A stretch of DNA of 64,000 nucleotides, taken from positions 1,877,501 through 1,941,500 of the forward strand of contig NZ_CP117452.1 of assembly GCF_030687895.1 (NCBI RefSeq), read 5' to 3'. Under the pieces are notes generated by a model, which was given only the letters and a program-made list of their open reading frames with translations, made no database searches and was not told where the DNA came from. Origin of the DNA: Pseudomonas sp. FP198 (GTDB taxonomy: Bacteria; Pseudomonadota; Gammaproteobacteria; Pseudomonadales; Pseudomonadaceae). The position numbers and the translations under genes were made by a program. Below are positions 31,948-40,548 of the stretch, one piece after another. Numbering within the stretch: the stretch's first letter is position 1; every line of letters starts with the position of its first letter.

Positions 31948-32772
31948 ATGGAACTTGATCTCTGGACCCAGAGCCTCGTCACGGCAATGACTGCGTTGTG
32001 GACCAAAGTGGCTAACTTCATCCCCAACCTCTTTGGCGCCCTGGTGGTGCTGTTGCTGGGTTTCGTGGTGGCCAAGCTCCTCGACACGCTGCTCTCCAAA
32101 TTGCTCGCCAAACTGGGCCTCGACCGCCTGATGGGCGGCACCGGCCTGACCAAGTTGCTGTCGCGTGGCGGCATCCAGGTCCCGATCTCGACGCTGGTCG
32201 GCAAGATTGTCTACTGGTTCGTCCTGCTTATATTCCTGGTTTCGGCGGCTGAGTCCCTGGGGCTGGAGCGGGTCTCGGCTACGCTCGACATGCTTGCGCT
32301 CTATCTGCCAAAGGTCTTCGGTGCCGCGTTGGTGCTGCTGGTGGGTGTACTGCTGGCGCAACTGGCCAACGGGCTGGTGCGTGGCGCGGCCGAGGGCGTC
32401 GGGCTGGATTATGCCTCGGGCGTTGGGCGTATCGCCCAGGGCCTGGTGATCATCATCAGTATTTCGGTTGCGATCAGCCAGTTAGAGGTCAAGACGGACC
32501 TGCTCAACCACGTGATCGTGATCGTCCTGATTACCGTTGGTCTGGCGGTCGCGCTGGCAATGGGGTTGGGGAGCCGGGAAATCGCCGGTCAGATTCTTGC
32601 GGGAATCTATGTGCGTGAATTGTATGAGGTTGGGCAACAAGTGCGTGTTGGCGAGGTCGAAGGCCAGATCGAAGAGATCGGCACGGTGAAAACCACATTG
32701 CTGACCGAAGAGGGCGAACTGGTATCGCTGTCTAATCGGATCCTGCTTGAGCAGCATGTGAGTAGCCGCTAA
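31948..32772 (+). CDS. cmpX: MscS-family small mechanosensitive channel CmpX
   Basis: A 274-residue membrane protein with four or five hydrophobic helices (NLFGALVVLLLGFVVAKLL, VYWFVLLIFLVSAAESL, YLPKVFGAALVLLVGVLLAQ, HVIVIVLITVGLAVALAMGLG) and a short C-terminal MscS-like beta domain (AGIYVRELYEVGQQVRVGEV). CmpX is a cytoplasmic-membrane protein whose loss raises SigX activity in Pseudomonas. It is coupled to cfrX and lies 91 bases before sigX. The ATG at 31948 was chosen over an in-frame start six bases earlier, which overlaps the cfrX stop. Confidence 0.88.
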   Translation: MELDLWTQSLVTAMTALWTKVANFIPNLFGALVVLLLGFVVAKLLDTLLSKLLAKLGLDRLMGGTGLTKLLSRGGIQVPISTLVGKIVYWFVLLIFLVSAAESLGLERVSATLDMLALYLPKVFGAALVLLVGVLLAQLANGLVRGAAEGVGLDYASGVGRIAQGLVIIISISVAISQLEVKTDLLNHVIVIVLITVGLAVALAMGLGSREIAGQILAGIYVRELYEVGQQVRVGEVEGQIEEIGTVKTTLLTEEGELVSLSNRILLEQHVSSR

Positions 32773-32863
32773 CCCGGCAAATCCTGCTAATGTATGCCGC
32801 CGCAAAATCCCCGCCACGGCGGGTTGCGGCGCACATTGACCTAGACTGTCGGCCCGACTTGTT

Positions 32864-33456
32864 TTGAACAAACCCCAATCGCTATCCACGCGCTACGACC
32901 CCCCGTGATCTCTCTGATGAGGAGTTGGTCGCGCGCGCGCATACGGAGCTGTTCCACGTCACGCGCGCCTATGAAGAGTTGATGCGCCGTTACCAGAGAA
33001 CTTTATTTAACGTTTGTGCACGATATCTTGGGAACGATCGCGATGCTGATGATGTCTGTCAGGAGGTGATGTTGAAGGTGCTTTACGGGTTGAAGAACTT
33101 CGAGGGGAAATCGAAGTTCAAGACCTGGCTGTACAGCATCACCTACAACGAATGCATCACGCAGTATCGAAAGGAACGGCGAAAGCGTCGCTTGATGGAC
33201 GCTTTGAGCCCTGGACCCCCTCGAGGAAGCGTCTGAAGAAAAGGCGCCCAAGCCCGAGGAAAAGGGTGGGCTCGACCGTTGGCTGGTTTATGTGAACCCG
33301 ATCGATCGGGAGATTCTGGTGCTACGATTTGTCGCAGAACTGGAATTCCAGGAGATCGCAGACATAATGCATATGGGTTTGAGCGCGACAAAAATGCGTT
33401 ACAAGCGCGCGCTCGATAAGCTGCGTGAGAAATTTGCAGGCATTGCCGAAACTTAG
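32864..33456 (+). pseudogene. sigX: ECF sigma factor SigX, interrupted by two one-base insertions
   Basis: Three frames together spell SigX: NKPQSLSTRYDP from TTG 32864, then RDLSDEELVARAHTELF through RRLMDALSL, then DPLEEASEEKAPKP to REKFAGIAET and a stop at 33454. The frame changes at the six-C run 32899-32904 and at CCC 33209-33211; taking one C from each restores about 196 residues, the normal size. Region 2 (DADDVCQEVMLKVLYG) and region 4 (LEFQEIADIMHMGLSATKMR) are both present. SigX controls oprF and membrane-lipid genes in Pseudomonas. Two identical-type insertions in one short gene point to sequencing error. Confidence 0.88.
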
Positions 33457-33482
33457 TTCGGCGCAAATATCTCTTACGTGTA

Positions 33483-33504
33483 GGCAAGTTCTGATAGACT
33501 TGCC
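33483..33504 (+). promoter_or_regulatory. Perfect 7-bp stem-loop between sigX and oprF
   Basis: GGCAAGT-(8)-ACTTGCC forms a hairpin 27 bases after the sigX stop. It has no U tract, so it may be an attenuator, a processing signal or part of the oprF leader rather than a terminator. Confidence 0.4.
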
Positions 33505-33563
33505 GCCGAGTTGTCCCCCGGTTTGCGGGACTGCTTCACAATCACCAGATGGGGATTTAACGG

Positions 33564-34598
33564 ATGAAACTGAAAAACACCTTGGGCTTTGCCATTGGTT
33601 CTTTGATTGCTGCCACTTCGTTCGGCGCTCTGGCACAAGGCCAAGGCGCAGTTGAAATCGAAGGCTTCGCCAAGAAAGAAATGTTCGACAGCGCTCGCGA
33701 CTTCAAGAACAACGGCAACCTGTTCGGCGGTTCGGTCGGTTACTTCCTGACCGACGACGTTGAACTGCGTCTGGCCTACGACGAAGTGCACAATGCACGT
33801 ACCGACGACGGCACTAACGTCAAGGGCGCCAACACCGCTCTGGACGCTCTGTACCACTTCAACAACCCAGGCGACATGCTGCGTCCTTACGTCTCGGCCG
33901 GTTTCTCGGACCAGAGCATCGACCAGAATGGCAGCAACGGTCGTAACCGTTCTACCTTCGCCAACGTTGGTGGCGGCGCCAAGCTGTATTTCACTGACAA
34001 CTTCTACGCCCGTGCCGGCGTTGAAGCTCAGTACAACATCGACCAGGGCGACACCGAGTGGGCGCCTAGCGTTGGTATCGGTGTGAACTTCGGTGGCGGT
34101 TCCAAGCCTGCCGCTGCTCCAGTTCCAGCACCTGCTGAAGTCTGCTCCGACAGCGACAACGATGGCGTGTGCGATAACGTCGACAAGTGCCCTGACACCC
34201 CAGCCAACGTAACCGTTGACGCTGATGGCTGCCCAGCTGTTGCTGAAGTCGTACGTGTTGAGCTGGACGTCAAGTTCGACTTCGACAAGTCGGTCGTTAA
34301 AGAAAACAGCTACGGCGACATCAAGAACCTGGCTGATTTCATGAAGCAGTACCCATCCACCAGCACCACTGTTGAAGGTCACACTGACTCCGTCGGTCCT
34401 GACGCTTACAACCAGAAGCTGTCCGAGCGTCGTGCAAACGCCGTCAAGCAGGTTCTGACCAACCAGTACGGTGTTGAATCGTCCCGCGTTCAGTCTGTTG
34501 GCTACGGCGAATCCCGCCCAGTTGCCGACAACGCCACTGAAGCTGGTCGTGCAGTTAACCGTCGCGTAGAAGCGCAGGTTGAAGCCCAAGCTAAGTAA
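33564..34598 (+). CDS. oprF: Major outer-membrane porin OprF
   Basis: A 344-residue OmpA-family porin. A signal peptide (LKNTLGFAIGSLIAATSFGALA) is followed by an eight-strand barrel domain to about residue 180, a Pro/Ala linker (KPAAAPVPAPAEV), a calcium-binding-like loop with four cysteines (CSDSDNDGVCDNVDKC, then DADGC) near 194-224, and the OmpA C-terminal peptidoglycan-binding domain (VEGHTDSVGPDAYNQKLSE). OprF anchors the envelope and is the main nonspecific porin. Codon use is strongly biased, as expected for one of the most abundant proteins. It follows sigX, as in other pseudomonads, and ends in a strong terminator. Confidence 0.97.
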   Translation: MKLKNTLGFAIGSLIAATSFGALAQGQGAVEIEGFAKKEMFDSARDFKNNGNLFGGSVGYFLTDDVELRLAYDEVHNARTDDGTNVKGANTALDALYHFNNPGDMLRPYVSAGFSDQSIDQNGSNGRNRSTFANVGGGAKLYFTDNFYARAGVEAQYNIDQGDTEWAPSVGIGVNFGGGSKPAAAPVPAPAEVCSDSDNDGVCDNVDKCPDTPANVTVDADGCPAVAEVVRVELDVKFDFDKSVVKENSYGDIKNLADFMKQYPSTSTTVEGHTDSVGPDAYNQKLSERRANAVKQVLTNQYGVESSRVQSVGYGESRPVADNATEAGRAVNRRVEAQVEAQAK

Positions 34599-34616
34599 TT
34601 AGCCCAAAGCTTAGGA

Positions 34617-34646
34617 AAAGCCCGGCTCAGGCCGGGCTTTTCTTTG
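34617..34646 (+). terminator. Rho-independent terminator of oprF
   Basis: AAAAGCCCGGC-TCAG-GCCGGGCTTTTC forms an 11-bp stem with a four-base loop and trailing T residues, 19 bases after the oprF stop. Confidence 0.92.
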
Positions 34647-34691
34647 CCTGCGATTTGGTGGGTCAGTGGCCGGGCTGGAGAAACTTGGAAC

Positions 34692-36727
34692 CTGTGGGAG
34701 CGAGCCTGCTCGCGAATACGGCTCTTTAACTGGCATATCCTTACCGGTCGTACTCCGATCCTATTGTGGGAGCGAGCTTGCTCGCGATGGCGGCCTGACA
34801 GTCGGCCACGGTTTTGTTGATTGGGTACATATCCGTTGCTGCGGTAACGGCTGCTTAGGGTTCCGCCCTTACGGCGGGTCACTTTTTTTCAGACGCCAAA
34901 AAGTAACCAAAAAGGCTTTGCCCCACCACTCGGTGCCTCGCCAAGGCTCGGCATGCCCTCACTCCGGCATTGCTCCGTGGGCCCGCCGCGAAGGGCCGTC
35001 CCTGGCCCAGCGCGGCTATCCCGGCATCCATGCCGGGATGCCCACTGCGCAATGCCTGCGTTCGGCCAGCGTGGTTAACGGGGCGTCTCAGATCAAGATC
35101 AGGATCAAGATCAAGATCAAGATCAAGAGCGAGGCGGTCTGATAGGCGGCCTGTCTCTTCAGCTTTGCCCCCCGATCTAACTGTGGGAGCGAGCCTGCTC
35201 GCGAATGCGGCCTCACAGCCGGCATATCTTTACCGGTCGTACTTCGATTCTATTGTGGGAACGAGCTTGCTCGCGATGGCGGCCTGACAGTCGGCCAGGG
35301 TTTTGTTGACTGGGTACATATCCGTTGCTGCGGTAACGGCTGCTTAGGGTTCCGCCCTTACGGCGGGTCACTTTTTTCAGACGCCAAAAAAGTAACCAAA
35401 AAGGCTTTGCCCCACCACTTGGTGCCTCGCCAAGGTTCGGCATGCCCTCACTCCGGCATTGCTCCGTGGGCCCGCCGCGAAGGGCCGTCCCTGGCCCAGC
35501 GCGGCTATCCCGGCATCCATGCCGGGATGCCCACTGCGCAATGCCTGCGTTCGGCCAGCGTGGTTAACGGGGCGTCTCAGATCAAGATCAAGATCAAGAT
35601 CAAGATCAAGATCAGGATCAGGAGCGAGGCGGTTTGAGAGGCGGCCTGTCTCTTCAGCTTTGCCCCCGATCTAACTGTGGGAGCGAGCCTGCTCGCGAAT
35701 GCGGCCTCACAGCCGGCATATCTTTACCGGTCGTACTTCGATTCTATTGTGGGAACGAGCTTGCTCGCGATGGCGGCCTGACAGTCGGCCAGGGTTTTGT
35801 TGACTGGGTACATATCCGTTGCTGCGGTAACGGCTGCTTAGGGTTCCGCCCTTACGGCGGGTCACTTTTTTCAGACGCCAAAAAAGTAACCAAAAAGGCT
35901 TTGCCCCACCACTTGGTGCCTCGCCAAGGCTCGGCATGCCCTCACTCCGGCATTGCTCCGTGGGCCCGCCGCGAAGGGCCGTCCCTGGCCCAGCGCGGCT
36001 ATCCCGGCATCCATGCCGGGATGCCCACTGCGCAATGCCTGCGTTCGGCCAGCGTGGTTAACGGGGCGTCTCAGATCAAGATCAGGATCAAGATCAAGAT
36101 CAAGAGCGAGGCGGTTTGAGAGGCGGCCTGTCTCTTCAGCTTTGCCCCCCGATCTAACTGTGGGAGCGAGCCTGCTCGCGAATGCGGCCTCACAGCCGGC
36201 ATATCTTTACCGGTCGTACTTCGATTCTATTGTGGGAGCGAGCTTGCTCGCGATGGCGGCCTGACAGTCGGCCACGGTTTTGTTGGCTGGGTACATATCC
36301 GTTGCTGCGGTAACGGCTGCTTAGGGTTCCGCCCTTACGGCGGGTCACTTTTTTCAGACGCCAAAAAAGTAACCCAAAAGGCTTTGCCCCACCACTCGGC
36401 ACCTCGCCCAGGCTCGGTGTGCCCTCACTCCGGCATTGCTCCGTGGGCCCGCCGCGAAGGGCCGTCCCTGGCCCAGCGCGGCTATCCCGGCATCCATGCC
36501 GGGATGCCCACTGCGCAATGCCTGCGTTCGGCCAGCGTGGTTAACGGGGCGTCTCAGATCAAGATCAAAATCAAGATCAGGATCAGGAGCGAGGCGGTTT
36601 GAGAGGCGGCCTGTCTCTTCAGCTTTGCCCCGACCTAACTGTGGGAGCGAGCCTGCTCGCGAAGGCGATGTGTCAGTCACCATTGGGGTTACTGAAAGAT
36701 TGCCATCGCGAGCAGGCTCGCTCCCAC
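34692..36727. repeat. Tandem array: four copies of a ~485-bp intergenic repeat
   Basis: Copies begin at CTGTGGGAGCGAGCCTGCTC at 34692, 35181, 35675 and 36158, with a fifth partial start at 36639; periods are 489, 494, 483 and 481 bases. Each unit has two REP cores, the stretch ATATCCGTTGCTGCGGTAAC, the hairpins CCGCCCTTACGGCGG and ACTTTTTT-(8)-AAAAAAGT, the palindrome CCCGGCATCCATGCCGGG, and a GATCAA/GATCAG hexamer tract of 6, 7, 5 and 5 units. Copies 2 and 3 share private variants (GGGAACGAGC, TTGACTGG). Open frames cross the array in several directions but shift with hexamer and C-run changes, so I do not call genes. No transposase is present. Confidence 0.9.
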
Positions 36728-36747
36728 GTTGGGTAAGGGATGGTCCG

Positions 36748-37503
36748 TTACTGGGCTGATGCCTGGGCGAAGACCGGCGGGGAGGCAGCCAGTTCGGCTG
36801 CACCGGCCACCGCGCCAATCACCAGGATCGCCGGGCTCTTGAGTTGAAACGCGACGGCATCGGTCTCCATCGAGGCCAGGTCGCTGCGGCAGTCACGTTG
36901 ATGGGGCAGGGAGGCGTTTTCGATCATCGCTACCGGCGTGTCCGCTGCCAGTCCGCCGGCCAGCAGTTGCTCGCGGATCTCGCTCAGTTTCGCCACGCCC
37001 ATGTACACCACCAGGGTCGTGCCACTTTGCGCCAGGGCTTGCCAGTTCAGGCTGCTGCCGTCCTGGGTGTGAGCCGTTACCAGGGTCACGCCCCGGGCAA
37101 TCCCGCGCAGGGTCAGTGGAATATCGCACTGGGTCGCGCCCGCAAGACCGGCGGTGATGCCATTGACCAGTTCCACCTCGACGCCGCGCTCGCGCAGCCA
37201 CTGGGCTTCTTCACCGCCCCGGCCGAAGATGCACGGGTCGCCGCCTTTGAGGCGCACCACGCATTTGCCTTGGCGGGCATAACGCAACATCAGCCGATGG
37301 ATGAACGCCTGGGGAGTGGAGCGGCAGCCGCCGCGCTTGCCGACGGCGATAATGCGTGCGCCGGGGCAGTGCTCCAGCACCGCGTCGTTGACCAGGTCGT
37401 CGATCAACACCACGTCGGCCTCGCCCAAGGCGCGCACGGCTTTGAGGGTCAGCAATTCAGGGTCGCCAGGACCCGCACCTACCAGCCAGACTTTTGCGTT
37501 CAT
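36748..37503 (-). CDS. cobA: Uroporphyrinogen-III C-methyltransferase
   Basis: A 251-residue SAM-dependent methyltransferase making precorrin-2 from uroporphyrinogen III, the branch point to siroheme and cobalamin. VGAGPGDPELLTLKA is at residues 7-21, VRLKGGDPCIFGRGGEE near 81-97, and GITAGLAGATQCDIPLT near 112. It lacks the CysG oxidase/chelatase half, so it is the stand-alone form. It sits 10 bases after the nitrate reductase gene in the same direction, which fits supply of siroheme precursor to NirB. ATG 37503 has GAGGAAAA upstream. Confidence 0.94.
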   Translation of the reverse strand: MNAKVWLVGAGPGDPELLTLKAVRALGEADVVLIDDLVNDAVLEHCPGARIIAVGKRGGCRSTPQAFIHRLMLRYARQGKCVVRLKGGDPCIFGRGGEEAQWLRERGVEVELVNGITAGLAGATQCDIPLTLRGIARGVTLVTAHTQDGSSLNWQALAQSGTTLVVYMGVAKLSEIREQLLAGGLAADTPVAMIENASLPHQRDCRSDLASMETDAVAFQLKSPAILVIGAVAGAAELAASPPVFAQASAQ

Positions 37504-37513
37504 AGTGTTTTCC

Positions 37514-40231
37514 TCAAGAGATCGCGGCGACCGGTTGCGCGGTGGCAACCAGCAGGCGCTTGATTTCCGGTACGCAGGAACCGCACTGCGTGCCGCAGCC
37601 CAGTTCTTTTTTCAGGCCCTGCAAATCCAGGCCGCGCTCGATGCCCGCGCAAACCGCACGCTGGCTGACATTCATGCAGTTGCACAGCGTCTTCCCACCA
37701 GCCGTGGCGGCACCGGTGTTACCCGGCGGTGCGCTCAAGGGCGCCAGCAGCCAGCGCCGCAGCTGGTCGTCGGCGCGCCCTTCCGACCAGAGGTTTTGCA
37801 ACCAATGCCGGGCCAGGGTTTCGCCGGCGAGGCGAATGGCGGTGATGCGGCTGTTTTCGATCCGTACCCGCTTGCCAATGGCACGGCGCGGGTCGTCATA
37901 GGCCAGGACCGGACCTTCGATCAGCCCCAGCTGTTCGTCAATCGCCTGCAAAAGCTGCGGTTCGGGCGCCACGGCGCTGGCAGCGCGTATCAGCAACGCG
38001 GGACGGTCGCGGCCGGTCAGGCTCAGGCTGACGTAGGCAAACGCCTCACACAGCGGACGCAACGTCTCCAGGTGCTGTTGAACATTGCCTTCAACCAGGG
38101 CGAACAGCTGCCAGGGCAGGTTCACCGCTTCCAGGCGTACACCGCTGTGCTTGAGTTCCGGCTGTTTCGACAACGGGTCGAACGCCGGTTGAGTCAGGGT
38201 ATTGACCCCGCCCTTGAGAAACCGGTCGCCCCAGTGCATGGGCAGGAAGGCCTGGCCGGGGCGCACGCTGTCGTCGCTGTCCACGGCCACGATCACGCTG
38301 CCGCGACGACTCTTGAGGCTGACCAGGTCGCCGGCCTGCAGGCGATGGCGAAGCAGTTCGTCGGGATGCAGGCTGAGTACCGCTTCGTTCACATGGCCGA
38401 ACAACTGCGCGGCGGTACCGGTACGGCTCATCCCGTGCCACTGGTCGCGCAGCCGACCGGTGTTCAGCGTCAGGGGGTAGCGTGCGTCGCGCAATTCCTT
38501 GGCGGCGCGATAAGGGTCGGCCACGAATCGGGCGCGGCCGCTGTCAGTCGGAAAAACCCCGTCCCCGTACAAGCGCGCCGTTCCGACCGCGGCGCCCTCC
38601 GGGAAGGGCCATTGCTGAGGGCCGAGGCGGTCGATCACGTCATGGCTGATGCCGGATAAATCCAGGTCGCGGCCACGGGTCAGTTGCTTGTATTCATCGA
38701 ACAATTGGGCCGGGGTTTCAAAGGCGAACAGGCTGGGCTGGCCGGGGCGCAGGCGTTTCTCCAGTCGTTGTGCGAAATCTACCGTGATCGCCCAGTCCGG
38801 CCGTGCTTCACCCGGTGCGTTTATCGCCCGGCGAACGTGGGAAATGCGTCGTTCGGAGTTGGTGACCGAGCCTTCTTTTTCGCCCCAGCTGGCCGCCGGC
38901 AACAGCAGGTCGGCAAAGGCGGCGGTTTCGGTGGTCCGGAAGGCCTCTTGCAACACCACGAACGGGCAAGCTTGCAGGGCTTCGCGCACGGCGGCCTGGT
39001 CTGGCATCGACTGGGCCGGGTTGGTGCAGGCGATCCACAGGGCCTTGATCTTGCCGCTGCGAACCTGCTCGAACAATTCGATGGCGCTCAAGCCTGTGGT
39101 GCTCGGCAATTGCTCCACGCCCCAATAGCTGGCGACCTCGGCGCGATGCTCCGGATTGCCGGCTTCGCGATGGCCCGGCAGCAGGTTGGACAGGCTGCCG
39201 GTTTCGCGGCCGCCCATGGCGTTGGGCTGGCCGGTCAGCGAGAACGGTCCCGCGCCCGGTCGGCCGATCTGGCCGGTGGCCAGGTGCAGATTGATCAGCG
39301 CGCTGTTTTTTGCGCTGCCGGCAGTGGACTGGTTCAAGCCCATGCACCACAGCGAGAGGAAACTTGGCGAGGTGCCGACCCACTCGGCGCATTGGTGCAG
39401 TTGCTCGACGCTGATCCCGCACAGCTGGGCAACCATGGCGGGGGTGTAGTCGCGCACCAGGTTCTTCAGCTCCGCAAGGCCTTCGGTGTGGGCCTTGATG
39501 AAGCTGCGGTCGACCCAGTCTTCCCACAGCAGCAGATGCAAAATCCCATGGAACAAGGCGACATCGGTGCCAGGCAGGATCGCCAGGTGCAGGTCCGCCA
39601 GGTCGCAGGTGTCGGTCCGCCGAGGGTCGATGACGATGACTTTTATCTGCGGTCGGCGGGATTTGGCTTCTTCGAGCCGACGAAACAGGATGGGATGGGC
39701 GTAGGCCATGTTACTGCCGACGATCATCACGCAGTCGCTCAACTCCAGGTCTTCGTAGCTGCAGGGTGGGGCGTCGGCACCGAGGCTGCGCTTGTAGCCC
39801 ACCACGGCGGAGGACATGCACAGCCGCGAATTGCTGTCGATATTGTTGGTGCCCACCAACGCCCGGGCGAGCTTGTTGAAGGCGTAGTAGTCCTCGGTCA
39901 GCAGTTGGCCGGAGATGTAGAAGGCCACGCTGTCCGGTCCGTGTTCGGCAATCGTGTCGGCGAAGACGCTGGCGGCATGGTCCAGGGCGCTGTCCCAGTT
40001 GGTACGGCCACGGGCCAGGCCTTTGCCCAGTCGCAGTTCGGGGTAGAGGGCGCGGGCGGCGAGGTCGCCGGTCAGGTGCAGGGTAGAGCCCTTGCTGCAC
40101 AGTTTGCCGAAGTTGGCCGGATGGGTGGGATCGCCACTGACGCCGAGAATGCGCTCGCCGTCATGTTCGATCAGCACGCCGCAACCGACCCCGCAATAAC
40201 AGCAGGTCGAGGCAGTCGTCTGGCGGTTCAT
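37514..40231 (-). CDS. nasC: Assimilatory nitrate reductase, catalytic subunit
   Basis: A 905-residue molybdopterin oxidoreductase reducing nitrate to nitrite in the cytoplasm. The N-terminal 4Fe-4S motif is CCYCGVGCGV with the fourth Cys in FGKLCSKGS. Molybdopterin-binding stretches include NNIDSNSRLCMSS, VIDPRRTDTCDLAD and GQPNAMGGRETG. A C-terminal BFD-like 2Fe-2S domain is visible (CNCMNVSQRAVC, then CGTQCGSCVPEIKRLL), typical of the NasA/NasC form that takes electrons without a separate small subunit. Its ATG overlaps the nirD stop (TGATG). The symbol follows P. aeruginosa; the enzyme is called NasA elsewhere. Confidence 0.94.
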   Translation of the reverse strand: MNRQTTASTCCYCGVGCGVLIEHDGERILGVSGDPTHPANFGKLCSKGSTLHLTGDLAARALYPELRLGKGLARGRTNWDSALDHAASVFADTIAEHGPDSVAFYISGQLLTEDYYAFNKLARALVGTNNIDSNSRLCMSSAVVGYKRSLGADAPPCSYEDLELSDCVMIVGSNMAYAHPILFRRLEEAKSRRPQIKVIVIDPRRTDTCDLADLHLAILPGTDVALFHGILHLLLWEDWVDRSFIKAHTEGLAELKNLVRDYTPAMVAQLCGISVEQLHQCAEWVGTSPSFLSLWCMGLNQSTAGSAKNSALINLHLATGQIGRPGAGPFSLTGQPNAMGGRETGSLSNLLPGHREAGNPEHRAEVASYWGVEQLPSTTGLSAIELFEQVRSGKIKALWIACTNPAQSMPDQAAVREALQACPFVVLQEAFRTTETAAFADLLLPAASWGEKEGSVTNSERRISHVRRAINAPGEARPDWAITVDFAQRLEKRLRPGQPSLFAFETPAQLFDEYKQLTRGRDLDLSGISHDVIDRLGPQQWPFPEGAAVGTARLYGDGVFPTDSGRARFVADPYRAAKELRDARYPLTLNTGRLRDQWHGMSRTGTAAQLFGHVNEAVLSLHPDELLRHRLQAGDLVSLKSRRGSVIVAVDSDDSVRPGQAFLPMHWGDRFLKGGVNTLTQPAFDPLSKQPELKHSGVRLEAVNLPWQLFALVEGNVQQHLETLRPLCEAFAYVSLSLTGRDRPALLIRAASAVAPEPQLLQAIDEQLGLIEGPVLAYDDPRRAIGKRVRIENSRITAIRLAGETLARHWLQNLWSEGRADDQLRRWLLAPLSAPPGNTGAATAGGKTLCNCMNVSQRAVCAGIERGLDLQGLKKELGCGTQCGSCVPEIKRLLVATAQPVAAIS

Positions 40232-40548
40232 CAGCTTGCGTCCCGCAGGGCCAGCATCACCCGGCCGTTCTCGACGCGCGCCGAATGATGATGGGCGCAG
40301 CCCACGTCCGGGGCCTGGGCCTGGCCGGTTTCCAGGTCCATCTGCCAGTTGTGCAGCGGGCAGGCCACGCGCTTGCCGTAGATCAGGCCTTGGGACAGCG
40401 GGCCGCCCTTGTGCGGGCAACGGTCGTCGAGTGCGAATACTTCATTGTCGCTGGTGCGAAAAATCGCGATATCGCCTTTCGGCCCGTTGATGATGCGTGA
40501 GCCCAAGGCGTTGATGTCTTCCAGCGCGCAGATATCCAGCCAGTTCAT
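40231..40548 (-). CDS. nirD: Nitrite reductase (NADH) small subunit NirD
   Basis: A 105-residue Rieske-type ferredoxin. The cluster ligands are CPHKGGPLS (C-x-H) and ACPLHNW (C-x2-H), near residues 42 and 60. NirD partners NirB in reducing nitrite to ammonium. It overlaps nirB by four bases at its start and nasC by one base at its stop, so nirB-nirD-nasC is translationally coupled. GGAGG precedes the ATG at 40548. Confidence 0.95.
   Translation of the reverse strand: MNWLDICALEDINALGSRIINGPKGDIAIFRTSDNEVFALDDRCPHKGGPLSQGLIYGKRVACPLHNWQMDLETGQAQAPDVGCAHHHSARVENGRVMLALRDAS

Noticed and set aside
35089..35134. Short direct repeats that could suggest a CRISPR array
   Set aside because: The hexamer tract has no spacers and the ~485-bp units are far too long; no cas genes are present.
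34666..36759. Repeated 70-160-residue ORFs in both directions across the tandem array
   Set aside because: They recur because the DNA repeats; ends shift with hexamer and C-run changes, they translate REP sequence, and they match no protein family I know.
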